62,050 nt of DNA from Natronolimnohabitans innermongolicus JCM 12255 (GTDB lineage Archaea > Halobacteriota > Halobacteria > Halobacteriales > Natrialbaceae): NCBI RefSeq assembly GCF_000337215.1, contig NZ_AOHZ01000009.1:1-62050 (forward strand). The letters are read 5' to 3'. Positions 1-7,162 of the stretch are shown in pieces. Each line of letters starts with the position of its first letter. Within the stretch, counting starts at the first letter, position 1. The notes under the pieces were generated by a model. It was not told where the DNA came from and did no database searches. It saw nothing but the letters and a program-made list of their open reading frames with translations. The translations under genes were made by a program, and so were the position numbers.

Positions 1-29
1 TGGATCTCCTCGACTGTCTCGTCGATCAT
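1..29 (-). CDS. Possible 5' end of a gene running off the window
   Basis: An ATG at position 29 on the minus strand opens a reading frame of nine codons (MIDETVEEI) that leaves the window without a stop. The composition fits a haloarchaeal N-terminus, but nothing else supports it and no clear TATA box is visible upstream. The product cannot be guessed. Confidence 0.2.
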
Positions 30-112
30 ACGCGTACGGATTCCGGTCAGCGTCAAAGGTGTTCCGGGTGACTGCGTCGGGGTCAACTCGAGTCCGCGAG
101 TCTCGTTTCCGA

Positions 113-192
113 TAGTAGCCACTGAACGTCACTGCACATCTGATCGCAGTACGGCGTTGCGATCAGTGTGTACATCGTTTGAGTGGCTACGA
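113..192 (+). mobile_element. MITE copy A (80-bp palindromic element)
   Basis: This is the first of three copies in the window. It begins TAGTAGCCACTGAA and ends with the inverted form GAGTGGCTACGA, and it has an inner stem GATCGCA/TGCGATC, so the single strand could fold almost end to end. The terminal repeats are less perfect than in the other two copies (TAC-GA instead of TAC-TA at the right end) and no clean TA flank remains, so this looks like the oldest copy. It has no coding capacity and would need a transposase encoded elsewhere. Confidence 0.8.
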
Positions 193-551
193 TATTTCGC
201 AGCGGCCGGTGTCCCGTCGTTCCCACTGTGTCCAACGGTCGACGACGAGTGTACGCAACTACTGTATCCGTTCGTTGACCCTTTCACGTGACACTCAGGT
301 CCGATGATCGTTCCAAGGACGGAACTACCGTCAGTAGGTCGGTCGTGCACGAGGTGCAGTGTCTCGTTGGGGTGGCTGACGATCGACTCGCAATGAACGG
401 GAACGAATGGGGGTACTGACTGCTTTGCTACCCGCCAATTCTGGCTCAGTTGGATCTCATTACTTCGAATCACTGTCGTCTCGATAACTGTCACTCGCGA
501 GCTATTGACAGAATAACAAATGTGGTACTCGGCCCCACCACTGACGTACCG
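193..551. other. Intergenic stretch without a recognisable gene
   Basis: About 360 bp lie between the MITE and the first secreted protein. An open frame crosses it on the minus strand, but that frame continues through the MITE and into the antisense of the downstream gene and has no family features. I see no RNA gene or operator here. Confidence 0.5.
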
Positions 552-1814
552 ATGGATCGACGACGCTACCTCGCGACGGGACTTGCAGTCACGCTCGCTG
601 GCTGTATGGGTCTCAGTGGACAGGAGGATACGGACACTCAGGACGAATCGAACGGAACTGAGTCCGACGACAGTGACGATTCCGACGCTGATACGGAGAC
701 GACCGACACCGACCACGATCTGGTCGGGACGTTCGACGACTTCGAAGACCTCGACCTGTGGTTCGCGCACGAAGACTACGGGTCGGTGGAGGCAGATACG
801 GACCGATCGTCAGAGGGATCACAGTCGGCCGTCCTCGACCCCGAAGACGACGGCCAGGTTCGGATGCGACGGAGCCTGGACGAACCGATCGACGTCGAGG
901 ACGTCGTTCCTGGCATCGCGATGACCGGCGAAACCGGGAGTACGATTCTGATTCAACTACAGGACGAAAACGGCGACTACGCCGAGTTCAGCCAGCGCGT
1001 GGTCGAAAACGGACCCCTGACGCGACACAATTTCGGGCTCACTCGCATTCGCGGCGATCCCGACCTGAGCGAGGTTATCGTCCTGCAGGTCGTCTACTGG
1101 GCCGAAGACGCTCGGCTGTGGGTCGACGACTTCTACTTCACACCCCGTCCGGAACGGCCGGGGAAGGTCATGCTTCAGTTCCACGGCGGCCACGAAACCC
1201 ATTACACACAGGGGTTCTCGACCCTCGAGGAACACGGGCTGACGGGCGCCGCGTTCGTTCCGACGAACCGAATCGGTCCCGACGCGGCGGCTGCGGGTGA
1301 CTACCTTACCGAAGACCAGATCGGAGACCTCGCCGACGCCGGCTGGACGATCGGCAGCTACTCCGCACAGGGCTCCCAGCTCAGCGACGTCGACGCTCCC
1401 GGGGACGACCTCGAGGACAACATCACTGGCCCCATCGAGTGGCTCGAGGGCGAGGGTTACGAGGACGGCGCCCGCTGTTTCGCCTACCCGGGCGCGACGT
1501 ACACCGAAACGGCCTACGAAATCGTCCAGGAGAACTACGATATCGCGTTCGCGGGCGGGGCGCCCGCACAGGGCTACGCGGGGAACCCACATCTCTGCTC
1601 GATAACCAACTCGCCCGATCCCGGCGACGGCCCCGAACTGCTCGAGTGGACGGCCGAGTACGGCGGCATCACGGCGATTCCGTTCTACCAGCTCGAGGAA
1701 GACGACGCGATCGAAGCGCTCCAGGAGACGGCCGAGCGACTCGCCGACCTCGAGAGCGAGGGCGAACTCGAGGTGATCTCGCCCGTCGATATGGCCGACC
1801 AGTACGTGCTCTAG
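552..1814 (+). CDS. Secreted lipoprotein, NodB/polysaccharide-deacetylase-like, catalytic motifs degenerate
   Basis: The 420-residue protein starts at the ATG before a twin-arginine-type leader (MDRRRYLATG...) with a lipobox LAGC, Cys at about 18, so it should be exported and lipid-anchored. An upstream in-frame ATG at 450 would bury the leader and was rejected. Residues 25-65 are an Asp/Ser/Thr-rich linker. Residues about 70-195 look like a beta-sandwich carbohydrate-binding module. Residues about 198-345 follow the NodB fold order: KVMLQFHGGHETHY, a LTEDQI helix, WTIGSYSAQGSQLS and RCFAYPGA. Active NodB enzymes normally show a TFDDG-like motif and an HxxxH metal site; here these read FHGG and SYSAQGS. 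The fold assignment is fairly secure, but deacetylase activity is doubtful and a sugar-binding role is an alternative. Confidence 0.75.
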   Translation: MDRRRYLATGLAVTLAGCMGLSGQEDTDTQDESNGTESDDSDDSDADTETTDTDHDLVGTFDDFEDLDLWFAHEDYGSVEADTDRSSEGSQSAVLDPEDDGQVRMRRSLDEPIDVEDVVPGIAMTGETGSTILIQLQDENGDYAEFSQRVVENGPLTRHNFGLTRIRGDPDLSEVIVLQVVYWAEDARLWVDDFYFTPRPERPGKVMLQFHGGHETHYTQGFSTLEEHGLTGAAFVPTNRIGPDAAAAGDYLTEDQIGDLADAGWTIGSYSAQGSQLSDVDAPGDDLEDNITGPIEWLEGEGYEDGARCFAYPGATYTETAYEIVQENYDIAFAGGAPAQGYAGNPHLCSITNSPDPGDGPELLEWTAEYGGITAIPFYQLEEDDAIEALQETAERLADLESEGELEVISPVDMADQYVL

Positions 1815-1848
1815 ACGCTGCGAACGCGGCCGTGGCTCGCCGCCCGCG

Positions 1849-2181
1849 TCACTCGTCGGCGAATCCGAAGATTCGCCGGAGTTCGCGGTCGATCCGGTCG
1901 GTGAACTCCTCGAGGAGGGGCTCGAACTGGTCGTGGTCGGCCACGGCGCCGACGCGTTCGCCGGCGTCGTCGGGGAGTTCGACGCGGAACTCCCCGCTTC
2001 CCTCGTAGAACGGTTCGCTCTCGCTCAGTACCTTGCGGTCGATCGCTCGGAGGACCTTCGAGTCGTACCGGCCGTGAAGCTGGTCGTACGCGTTCGAGTA
2101 CGCTTCCTCGAGTTCGTCGAAGTAGTGGACGTACTTGTCTTCGAACTGCTCGGGGTCGAACTCGGCGCTGGAATCGGTCAT
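1849..2181 (-). CDS. Small conserved haloarchaeal protein (DUF5783-like)
   Basis: A 110-residue acidic soluble protein, convergent with the deacetylase-like gene. It has the pattern I associate with the haloarchaeal DUF5783 family: FDPEQFEDKYVHYFDELEEAY at the N-terminus, a central SEPFYEGSGEFRVELPDD segment, and a C-terminal RELRRIFGF helix. No catalytic residues are evident and no function is known to me. The family name is recalled by pattern, not searched. Confidence 0.7.
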   Translation of the reverse strand: MTDSSAEFDPEQFEDKYVHYFDELEEAYSNAYDQLHGRYDSKVLRAIDRKVLSESEPFYEGSGEFRVELPDDAGERVGAVADHDQFEPLLEEFTDRIDRELRRIFGFADE

Positions 2182-2319
2182 GGACGGGACTGGGCGCGCC
2201 GGCGGGTAAACGGTTTGGACCGCAAGGTGGGCGAACCGCCCGCACGGACCGACGACCGATGCGACGGCCCTCCGCTTGCGGCCGCAAGCTTACGTTCTCG
2301 AGTCCCCTATCCCCCGCTA

Positions 2320-2643
2320 ATGACCGTCACCGTTCGCTACACCTGTCCCCACTGCAACGCCGTCGTCAGCCTCGAGCGACCGCCGGATCTGGCGGATCGG
2401 TCGGTCACGAAAGTCCGCCAGCCGGGGTGGGAGTACGCGGAACCGGACGACCCCGACCGCGAGTCCGCCGACGGAATCGAGTTCGTCTGCGGCGAGGACG
2501 GACCGGTCACGGACCTCGAGGGCGATCCCGTCGAGGGCTGCGGTCGGCCGTACTACCTGAACTTCGTGCGTTACGAGCAGGGGGTCGAACTCGATCCGGA
2601 CCCGCCGACCTACGGCGGGCCGCGGTTCGACTTCAACGCGTGA
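2320..2643 (+). CDS. Small zinc-binding hypothetical protein
   Basis: 107 residues beginning MTVTVRYTCPHCNAVV. The CPHC pair near residue 9 and two later cysteines (VCGEDG about 59, EGCGRPYY about 76) could form one split zinc ribbon with an acidic insertion. The start is the ATG 30-odd nt after the divergent gene's promoter region; no in-frame start upstream gives a sensible extension. Function is not recognised; it may be a nucleic-acid or protein adaptor like other haloarchaeal CPxC proteins. Confidence 0.65.
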   Translation: MTVTVRYTCPHCNAVVSLERPPDLADRSVTKVRQPGWEYAEPDDPDRESADGIEFVCGEDGPVTDLEGDPVEGCGRPYYLNFVRYEQGVELDPDPPTYGGPRFDFNA

Positions 2644-2660
2644 GCGGGCTCCGGGAGGTC

Positions 2661-2740
2661 GATATTTTGCACGCGTTGTGCCCGGAGTGACCGGCACCTC
2701 GGTATTTTGCACGCGTTGCACCCGGAGTGACCGGCACCTC
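2661..2740. repeat. Two tandem 40-bp repeats
   Basis: Two back-to-back 40-bp units, 2661-2700 and 2701-2740, differ at only a few positions. Each contains TATTTTGCACGCGTTG and ends CCGGAGTGACCGGCACCTC. They start 18 bp after a stop codon and lie before a transposon-like region. They encode nothing obvious. They could be duplicated regulator sites or a replication-slippage scar. Confidence 0.85.
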
Positions 2741-2845
2741 GCAAATGAACTCGAGCCAGCGAGGCGACGGCAATCGTTCGAAGTGGCTTCGGCGCTTCTC
2801 GACAACCCGAAGAAAAACGGTTAGCTGAAAGAGAGGGCGCTAACC

Positions 2846-2888
2846 CCCCTTCCTCAGGGAGTGAACGTAGTGAGCGAGCAGGGAGGGG
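2846..2888 (+). repeat. Left hairpin of the tnpB element, or relic of another element's right end
   Basis: CCCCTTCCT (2846-2854) pairs with AGGGAGGGG (2880-2888) with one G-U pair. The stem sequence and the GTGAGCGAGC loop side resemble the right-end hairpin at 4327-4376. IS200/IS605-type elements carry subterminal hairpins at both ends, which this matches. In one frame it also reads like the end of a TnpB protein (TPLPQGVNVVSEQ), so a leftover right end of an older insertion is an alternative. Confidence 0.5.
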
Positions 2889-2966
2889 ATACAGCGCCTG
2901 CACGACTCACAACCAATTCTAATCAAAGTTCTTAACTAACACAATCCATAGACATCAGCAAGTCGT

Positions 2967-4109
2967 ATGGAGTACAGTCCACGATACCGACTCTTCCCAA
3001 CGACCGAGCAACGGGAGAGTCTCGACTGGACTCGTGACATCGTGCGACAAGTGTACAACCACGCGCTCCACGAATTCAACCAGATTCCAGAAGACGACGG
3101 AACGCTTCGACAGCGCGTCTGGCAAGTCCGAGACAACCTGCCACAGCTCAAGCAACAGTGGACTGACCTGAAACAGGTCTACTCCACCGTCTTGCAGAAA
3201 GCTGTCGAACGCATCCACACCAACATTACCAACCTCGGCAAGCTCAAAGCCAAGGGATACGCTGTTGGCTCGTTGAACTGGAAAGGACTGCGTGAGTATC
3301 GGAGTTTTACGTATCGGCAATCGGGCTTCGAACTCGACAAGAAGAGTGGCCCACGAGACCGAGCGATACTTCGACTCAAAAAAGTCCGCGGCGAAACGCT
3401 GGAAATTCCAATCCGACTCCACCGTGACCTGCCAGAGTACGCCGCTATCAAGGAAGTCACAGTGAAGAAAGAACCCACGGGAGCATGGGACGCCTCGTTC
3501 TGCATCAGAACTGAAGAGCCAGAAAAGCCAGTTGTAGACGACATCGACTCTGAAGATACCGTAGGGCTTGACCTCGGCGTACTCAACTTCATTCACGACT
3601 CGGACGGGCGGTCTATCGGTCGACTCGACTTAACTGCCGAGCGAGAGCGACTCGAACATGAGCAACGCTCACTCTCCCGCAAGCAACACGAGTCGAATAA
3701 CTGGGAGAAGCAACGCCGTCGCGTTGCCAAGGTCCATGCGAGAATGTCGAACAAGAAGCACGATTACAAGCACAAGCTCGCGCACTTCTACGCGAAAGAG
3801 TACGACGCTGTGTTTGTCGAGGACCTCAACGTGAAGTCGATGCTGGAAGCAGATGGCAACGCGCGGAACAAGGCCGAAGTTGGATGGAGTGATTTCAGGG
3901 CGATTCTCGAACATCACTGCGACAAGCACGGAACGCACTACGTCGAGGTGAATCCACGCGGAACGACGAAAGAGTGTGCTAAGTGTGGAGTGGAGACTGA
4001 AAAGCCGTTGTGGGTTCGGGAGCACTCGTGCCCGTCGTGTGGATTCGAGTTGGATAGAGATTGGAACGCAGCTCTCAATGTGAAATCGCGTGGTCTAGAG
4101 AAACTATAG
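2967..4109 (+). CDS. tnpB: TnpB, RNA-guided nuclease of an IS200/IS605-type element, C-terminal tail cut off
   Basis: 380 residues. The RuvC-like core is intact to the eye: VGLDLGVLNF (first Asp, about 200), VFVEDLNVKSM (Glu, about 283) and DRDWNAALN (last Asp, about 362), with a zinc finger CAKCG...CPSCG between about 337 and 357. Family members typically run some 30-50 residues further. Here the stop codon TAG (4107-4109) is contributed by the first bases of a MITE, and the missing tail is still readable beyond it. Codon use is less CTCGAG/GTC-biased than in the neighbours, as expected for a mobile gene. DNA cleavage would also need the guide RNA from the 3' end, which the MITE interrupts. 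Confidence 0.9.
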   Translation: MEYSPRYRLFPTTEQRESLDWTRDIVRQVYNHALHEFNQIPEDDGTLRQRVWQVRDNLPQLKQQWTDLKQVYSTVLQKAVERIHTNITNLGKLKAKGYAVGSLNWKGLREYRSFTYRQSGFELDKKSGPRDRAILRLKKVRGETLEIPIRLHRDLPEYAAIKEVTVKKEPTGAWDASFCIRTEEPEKPVVDDIDSEDTVGLDLGVLNFIHDSDGRSIGRLDLTAERERLEHEQRSLSRKQHESNNWEKQRRRVAKVHARMSNKKHDYKHKLAHFYAKEYDAVFVEDLNVKSMLEADGNARNKAEVGWSDFRAILEHHCDKHGTHYVEVNPRGTTKECAKCGVETEKPLWVREHSCPSCGFELDRDWNAALNVKSRGLEKL

Positions 4110-4186
4110 TAGTCAGTGAAAGTCAATGCACACCCGATCGCAGGACAGCATTGCGATCGGTGTGTAAATCGTTTCACTGACTACTA
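4107..4186 (+). mobile_element. MITE copy B, inserted in the 3' end of tnpB
   Basis: 80 bp bounded by perfect inverted ends (TAGTAGTCAGTGAAA and its complement) and flanked by TA on both sides (4105-4106, 4187-4188), as expected for a TA target duplication of the IS630/Tc1 type. Its interior, GATCGCAGGACAGCATTGCGATC, matches copies A and C. Removing 80 bp plus one TA restores the tnpB reading frame into GVVHSKVTPV. Confidence 0.9.
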
Positions 4187-4380
4187 TAGGAGTGGTTCAC
4201 TCCAAAGTAACGCCTGTGAAGACTGCGACCGCTGTGGACTCGTTTTCCGTGTCTGCAAGTCGCGTTCGTGAGATCATATCTCACGGGCTGTCAGACGTAG
4301 TCTGACAACGTCGTTGAAACAGGAAGCCCCTGCCTCAAGGAACGAACGGCGCAAGCCGTGAGTGAGTAGGCAGGGGTAGT
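4187..4380 (+). pseudogene. Severed C-terminal tail of TnpB plus element right end
   Basis: After the MITE the frame reads GVVHSKVTPVKTATAV and SFSVSASRV, then stops. A second frame supplies VETGSPCLKERTAQAVSE and a stop at the right-end hairpin. These are the usual closing sequences of haloarchaeal TnpB proteins. Between SASR and VETG lie two extra hairpins that shift the frame, so the tail carries two separate lesions or insertions. Confidence 0.75.
4267..4376 (+). ncRNA. Hairpin series in the tnpB right end (presumed omega-RNA scaffold region)
   Basis: Three stems follow each other: CGTGAGAT-CAT-ATCTCACG (4267-4285), TGTCAGAC-GTA-GTCTGACA (4289-4307), and a long right-end hairpin CCCCTGCCT/AGGCAGGGG (4327-4335 with 4368-4376) that holds an inner ACGGC-GCAA-GCCGT stem. 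TnpB guide RNAs, described as sense-overlapping transcripts of IS1341-type genes in Halobacterium, come from this part of the element. Whether it is still transcribed here is unknown. Confidence 0.5.
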
Positions 4381-4422
4381 TCACAACACAACCCTTTTCG
4401 ACCACGGGGCGTACCTACGGGC

Positions 4423-5496
4423 ATGGACGAAGACGCCGTTCGCGACCGCCTCCGGACGGTCGAGGATCCGGAACTGGGTGACGATATCATCTCGCTCGGA
4501 CTTGTCAACGACGTTACCGTCGACGGCGACCAGGTCGAGATCGATCTCGCGCTCGGGGCACCGTACTCGCCGACAGAAACCAACATCGCCGGCGAGATCC
4601 GCGAGCGCCTCCTCGAGGAGGGCGTCGACCCCGACCTCTCGGCGAGCGTTCCCGACCGCGACGACGTCGCCAGCGAGGATCAGGTCCTCCCCGGCGTCAA
4701 GAACGTCATCGCCGTCGCCTCCGGGAAGGGCGGCGTCGGCAAGTCGACCGTCTCGGTCAACCTCGCGGCTGGCCTCTCGCAGCTGGGCGCCAGCGTCGGG
4801 CTCTTCGACGCCGACGTTTACGGTCCGAACGTCCCCCGGATGTTCGAGGCCGACGAGCCGCCGATGACGACCGAAGAGGAGACGCTCGTTCCGCCGGAAA
4901 AACACGGCGTGAAGCTGATGAGCATGGCGTTCCTCACCGGCGAGGACGACCCCGTTATCTGGCGCGGTCCGATGGTCCACAAGGTCATCACACAGCTCAC
5001 CGAGGACGTCGAATGGGGCCACCTCGACTACCTCGTCGTCGACCTGCCGCCGGGGACCGGCGACACCCAGCTGACGATGCTTCAGACGATGCCCGTCACC
5101 GGCGCCGTCATCGTCACGACGCCCCAGGACGTCGCCCTGGACGACGCCCGGAAGGGCCTCGAGATGTTCGGCAAACACGACACCGTCGTCCTCGGCGTCG
5201 CCGAGAACATGGCGACCTTTGCCTGCCCCGACTGCGGCAGCGAACACGACATCTTCGGCGCCGGCGGCGGCCGGGAGTTCGCCGACCAACACGAGATGCC
5301 GTTTCTCGGTTCGATCCCGCTCGACCCCGCCGTCCGCGAGGGCGGCGACACCGGGAGGCCGACCGTCCTCGAGGACGACAGCGAGACCGCCGACGCGTTC
5401 CGGACGATCACCGAGAACGTCGCGAACAACACGGGTATCGTCCACCGACGCGGCGTCTCCCAGGGACGGCGGCGAAACGCTTCGACCGAACGATGA
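4423..5496 (+). CDS. Mrp/NBP35-type iron-sulfur cluster carrier ATPase
   Basis: 357 residues, cytosolic. Residues 1-80 are a DUF59/MIP18-like domain (VEDPELGDDIISLGLV). Residues about 95-340 are the ParA-type ATPase with deviant Walker A GKGGVGKST (about 102), LFDADVYGPNVPRM, and VDLPPGTGDTQL. CPDCG at about 268 supplies the conserved CxxC used to bridge a 4Fe-4S cluster in a dimer. The family assembles and delivers Fe-S clusters to apoproteins. It is translationally coupled (ATGA overlap) to the next gene. It starts directly after the tnpB element, so its native promoter may have been displaced or kept within the element's end. Confidence 0.95.
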   Translation: MDEDAVRDRLRTVEDPELGDDIISLGLVNDVTVDGDQVEIDLALGAPYSPTETNIAGEIRERLLEEGVDPDLSASVPDRDDVASEDQVLPGVKNVIAVASGKGGVGKSTVSVNLAAGLSQLGASVGLFDADVYGPNVPRMFEADEPPMTTEEETLVPPEKHGVKLMSMAFLTGEDDPVIWRGPMVHKVITQLTEDVEWGHLDYLVVDLPPGTGDTQLTMLQTMPVTGAVIVTTPQDVALDDARKGLEMFGKHDTVVLGVAENMATFACPDCGSEHDIFGAGGGREFADQHEMPFLGSIPLDPAVREGGDTGRPTVLEDDSETADAFRTITENVANNTGIVHRRGVSQGRRRNASTER

Positions 5497-5795
5497 CGAC
5501 GAACGGTGCGGACGACGGCGAGTCGGCGGACGGCGATGCGGCCGGTTCCGAACCGACCGATCCAACCGGTGTCGATCCGGAGACCCAGTTCGAACCCGAT
5601 CCCGAACGCGTCGCGACGCTGCGTGCGATCGGCGACGACGTCCGCGGCGAGACCAGCGAGAGCAAACAACTCGCGAACGTTCTGTACCGGACCAGCGACC
5701 TCTACGATCCCGACGAGGAGACCACGCCCGAGGAGATCGTCCGCAACGTGAAGTTCATCCTCGAGGTGAACGAACGCGGCGGTCTCGGGCGCTAA
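5493..5795 (+). CDS. Conserved hypothetical protein coupled to mrp
   Basis: 100 residues, start overlapping the mrp stop as ATGA. Residues 1-35 are a disordered Asp/Thr/Pro-rich stretch. Residues 36-100 are helical and conserved-looking (RVATLRAIGDDVRGE, SKQLANVLYRTSDLYD, TPEEIVRNVKFILEVNERGG). No cysteine or catalytic signature is present. The tight coupling suggests a role alongside Mrp, but the function is not recognised. Confidence 0.75.
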   Translation: MTTNGADDGESADGDAAGSEPTDPTGVDPETQFEPDPERVATLRAIGDDVRGETSESKQLANVLYRTSDLYDPDEETTPEEIVRNVKFILEVNERGGLGR

Positions 5796-5895
5796 GTCGG
5801 GACTCGAGTCGCGTCGTTTTGTCCGATCAAACAGCTTCGACCGAAACCAGCAGCTACAGTTACGGCTATCGTAGTTGGTTCTCTATGGTATCAAA

Positions 5896-5910
5896 TGGTT
5901 TCTAAAACCA
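5896..5910. promoter_or_regulatory. Palindrome TGGTTT-CTA-AAACCA upstream of the phasin-like gene
   Basis: A perfect 6-bp inverted repeat with a 3-bp spacer, 50 bp before the ATG at 5960. Its position in the promoter region suggests a repressor or activator site. No regulator is known. Confidence 0.45.
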
Positions 5911-5959
5911 CTTAGGGGTGCAGCTTATGTCGTCCGGTGCTGTTCGGTCGGACAGACTC

Positions 5960-6957
5960 ATGACCGAGACGACCACACCCCTCGAGGCCACGTTCGAACT
6001 GCAGCGCCAGTCGATCAAACAGAGCCAGCAGCTGTTCGAACAGGGGCTCGCGTTCCAGGAAAACGCCGCCGAGACGATGTTCCGAAACGGACTGGCGGCC
6101 CAGCGCAGCGCCCAGCGACAGGGGACCGAACTCGCTCGACAGCTGGTCGACGCCCAGCTCGAGGCCGTCGAGTCCGCCCTCGACGAGAGCGCCGCCGACG
6201 TTCGATCGACCGTTGGCGAGGGACTCGAGAACGGCACCGAACAGACACAGGAGCTGCTGAACCAGCAGCTCGAACAGGGGATGGAACAGACTCAACAGCT
6301 CGTCAACGAGCAGTTCGAGCAGAGTGCCGCGCTGTTCCAGCGGCTGCTCCACGTCCAGTTCGACGCCCTCGAGGCGGCGATGAACGGAACGGGCGACGGC
6401 GACGAACGAAGCGTCCGCTCGGCGATGGACGAGGGGTTCGACGAGTTCGAACGACGCCACGAGGAGACCTGGGACGAGTTCGAGGCGGCGTTTCTCGAGG
6501 CCGTCGACGACCTGACCGATCAACAGCGGACGCTGCTGGCCGAATCGACCGACGCCGTCCTCGAGGCCCACACGGAGACCGAGACGCAGACGATCGAAGG
6601 CGTCCACCGCGCCGAAGACGCCGCCGAAACCGTCCAGCAGCAGTCCGAGTTCGTCGCTCAGACGGCACAGCGAGAGGGCCAACAGCTGGCCGGCGAGGCC
6701 GCCGACGCGACCGAAGAAATTGCCATCGAGACGACCGACGCGATCGAAACCGCTACCGAAGAGGCCGTCGACGCGACCGCACGGAACCTGCAGGCCCTCG
6801 AGGGCGTCGGACAGACCTACGCGGACCGACTCGCGGAGGCGGGCATCGACACCGTCGCCGACCTCGCCGACGCACAGGCAGACTTGTCGCCGACGTCGCC
6901 GACATCACCGAGAAGCGCGCCTCCGAGTGGATCGAAGCGGCACGGTCACAGGCCTGA
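5960..6957 (+). pseudogene. Phasin-like coiled-coil protein with C-terminal helix-hairpin-helix, frameshifted
   Basis: From the ATG at 5960 the frame encodes about 300 residues of Gln/Glu/Ala-rich helix. The start, LEATFELQRQSIKQSQQLFE, resembles haloarchaeal PHA-granule phasins. It then enters a helix-hairpin-helix (LEGVGQTYADRLAEAGIDTVADLAD). At about 6881-6884 it shifts into a low-complexity tail that would run into the tRNA gene. The +1 frame supplies the natural end, VADVADITEKRASEWIEAAR, with a stop at 6955-6957. One missing base around 6883 explains everything. Without it the protein would be about 331 residues. It is either a recent mutation or a sequencing error. A granule or nucleoid-associated structural role is inference. 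Confidence 0.75.
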
Positions 6958-6996
6958 CTCGAGTCCGCTAGTCGCCGTTCTCGCTCGAGAAGTACA

Positions 6997-7070
6997 AGCC
7001 AGAGCGGGGATTTGAACCCCGGGAGTCTCGATTACAAGTCGAGTGCATGAACCGCCCATGCTCCTCTGGC
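6997..7070 (-). tRNA. tRNA-Thr (anticodon TGT)
   Basis: The minus strand folds as a cloverleaf. The acceptor is GCCAGAG/CTCTGGC with discriminator T. The D arm is GCAT...ATGC. The anticodon stem CTCGA/TCGAG holds the loop CTTGTAA. The T arm is CGGGG-TTCAAAT-CCCCG. CCA is not encoded. It decodes ACA. Confidence 0.95.
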
Positions 7071-7162
7071 ACGGGTTCGACTTGGCCGTCCTCCTTTGAA
7101 TGTGTATCGTTTTCGGACCGGGCGTCGGGTCCCGTCGAGTCGACGCCGGCGGCGCCCTCGAG

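Larger units (their letters stand above)
2840..4388 (+). mobile_element. IS200/IS605-family (IS1341-like) tnpB-only element, interrupted
   Basis: The element consists of a left hairpin, a tnpB gene, and a structured right end whose last hairpin is followed by GTAGTTCAC. No tnpA (HUH Y1 transposase) is present, so the element is not autonomous. An 80-bp MITE has entered at 4105-4188. The exact outer borders cannot be fixed without other copies, because IS200/IS605 insertion leaves no target duplication. Confidence 0.7.

Noticed and set aside
129-770. 213-residue open frame on the minus strand
   Set aside because: It runs through the MITE and the antisense of the lipoprotein gene, has no family features and its composition is not haloarchaeal.
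5875-6957. 360-residue frame rich in Arg
   Set aside because: Only its last 25 codons are real coding (the frameshifted end of the HHH protein); the rest is an out-of-frame shadow with an Arg-rich composition.
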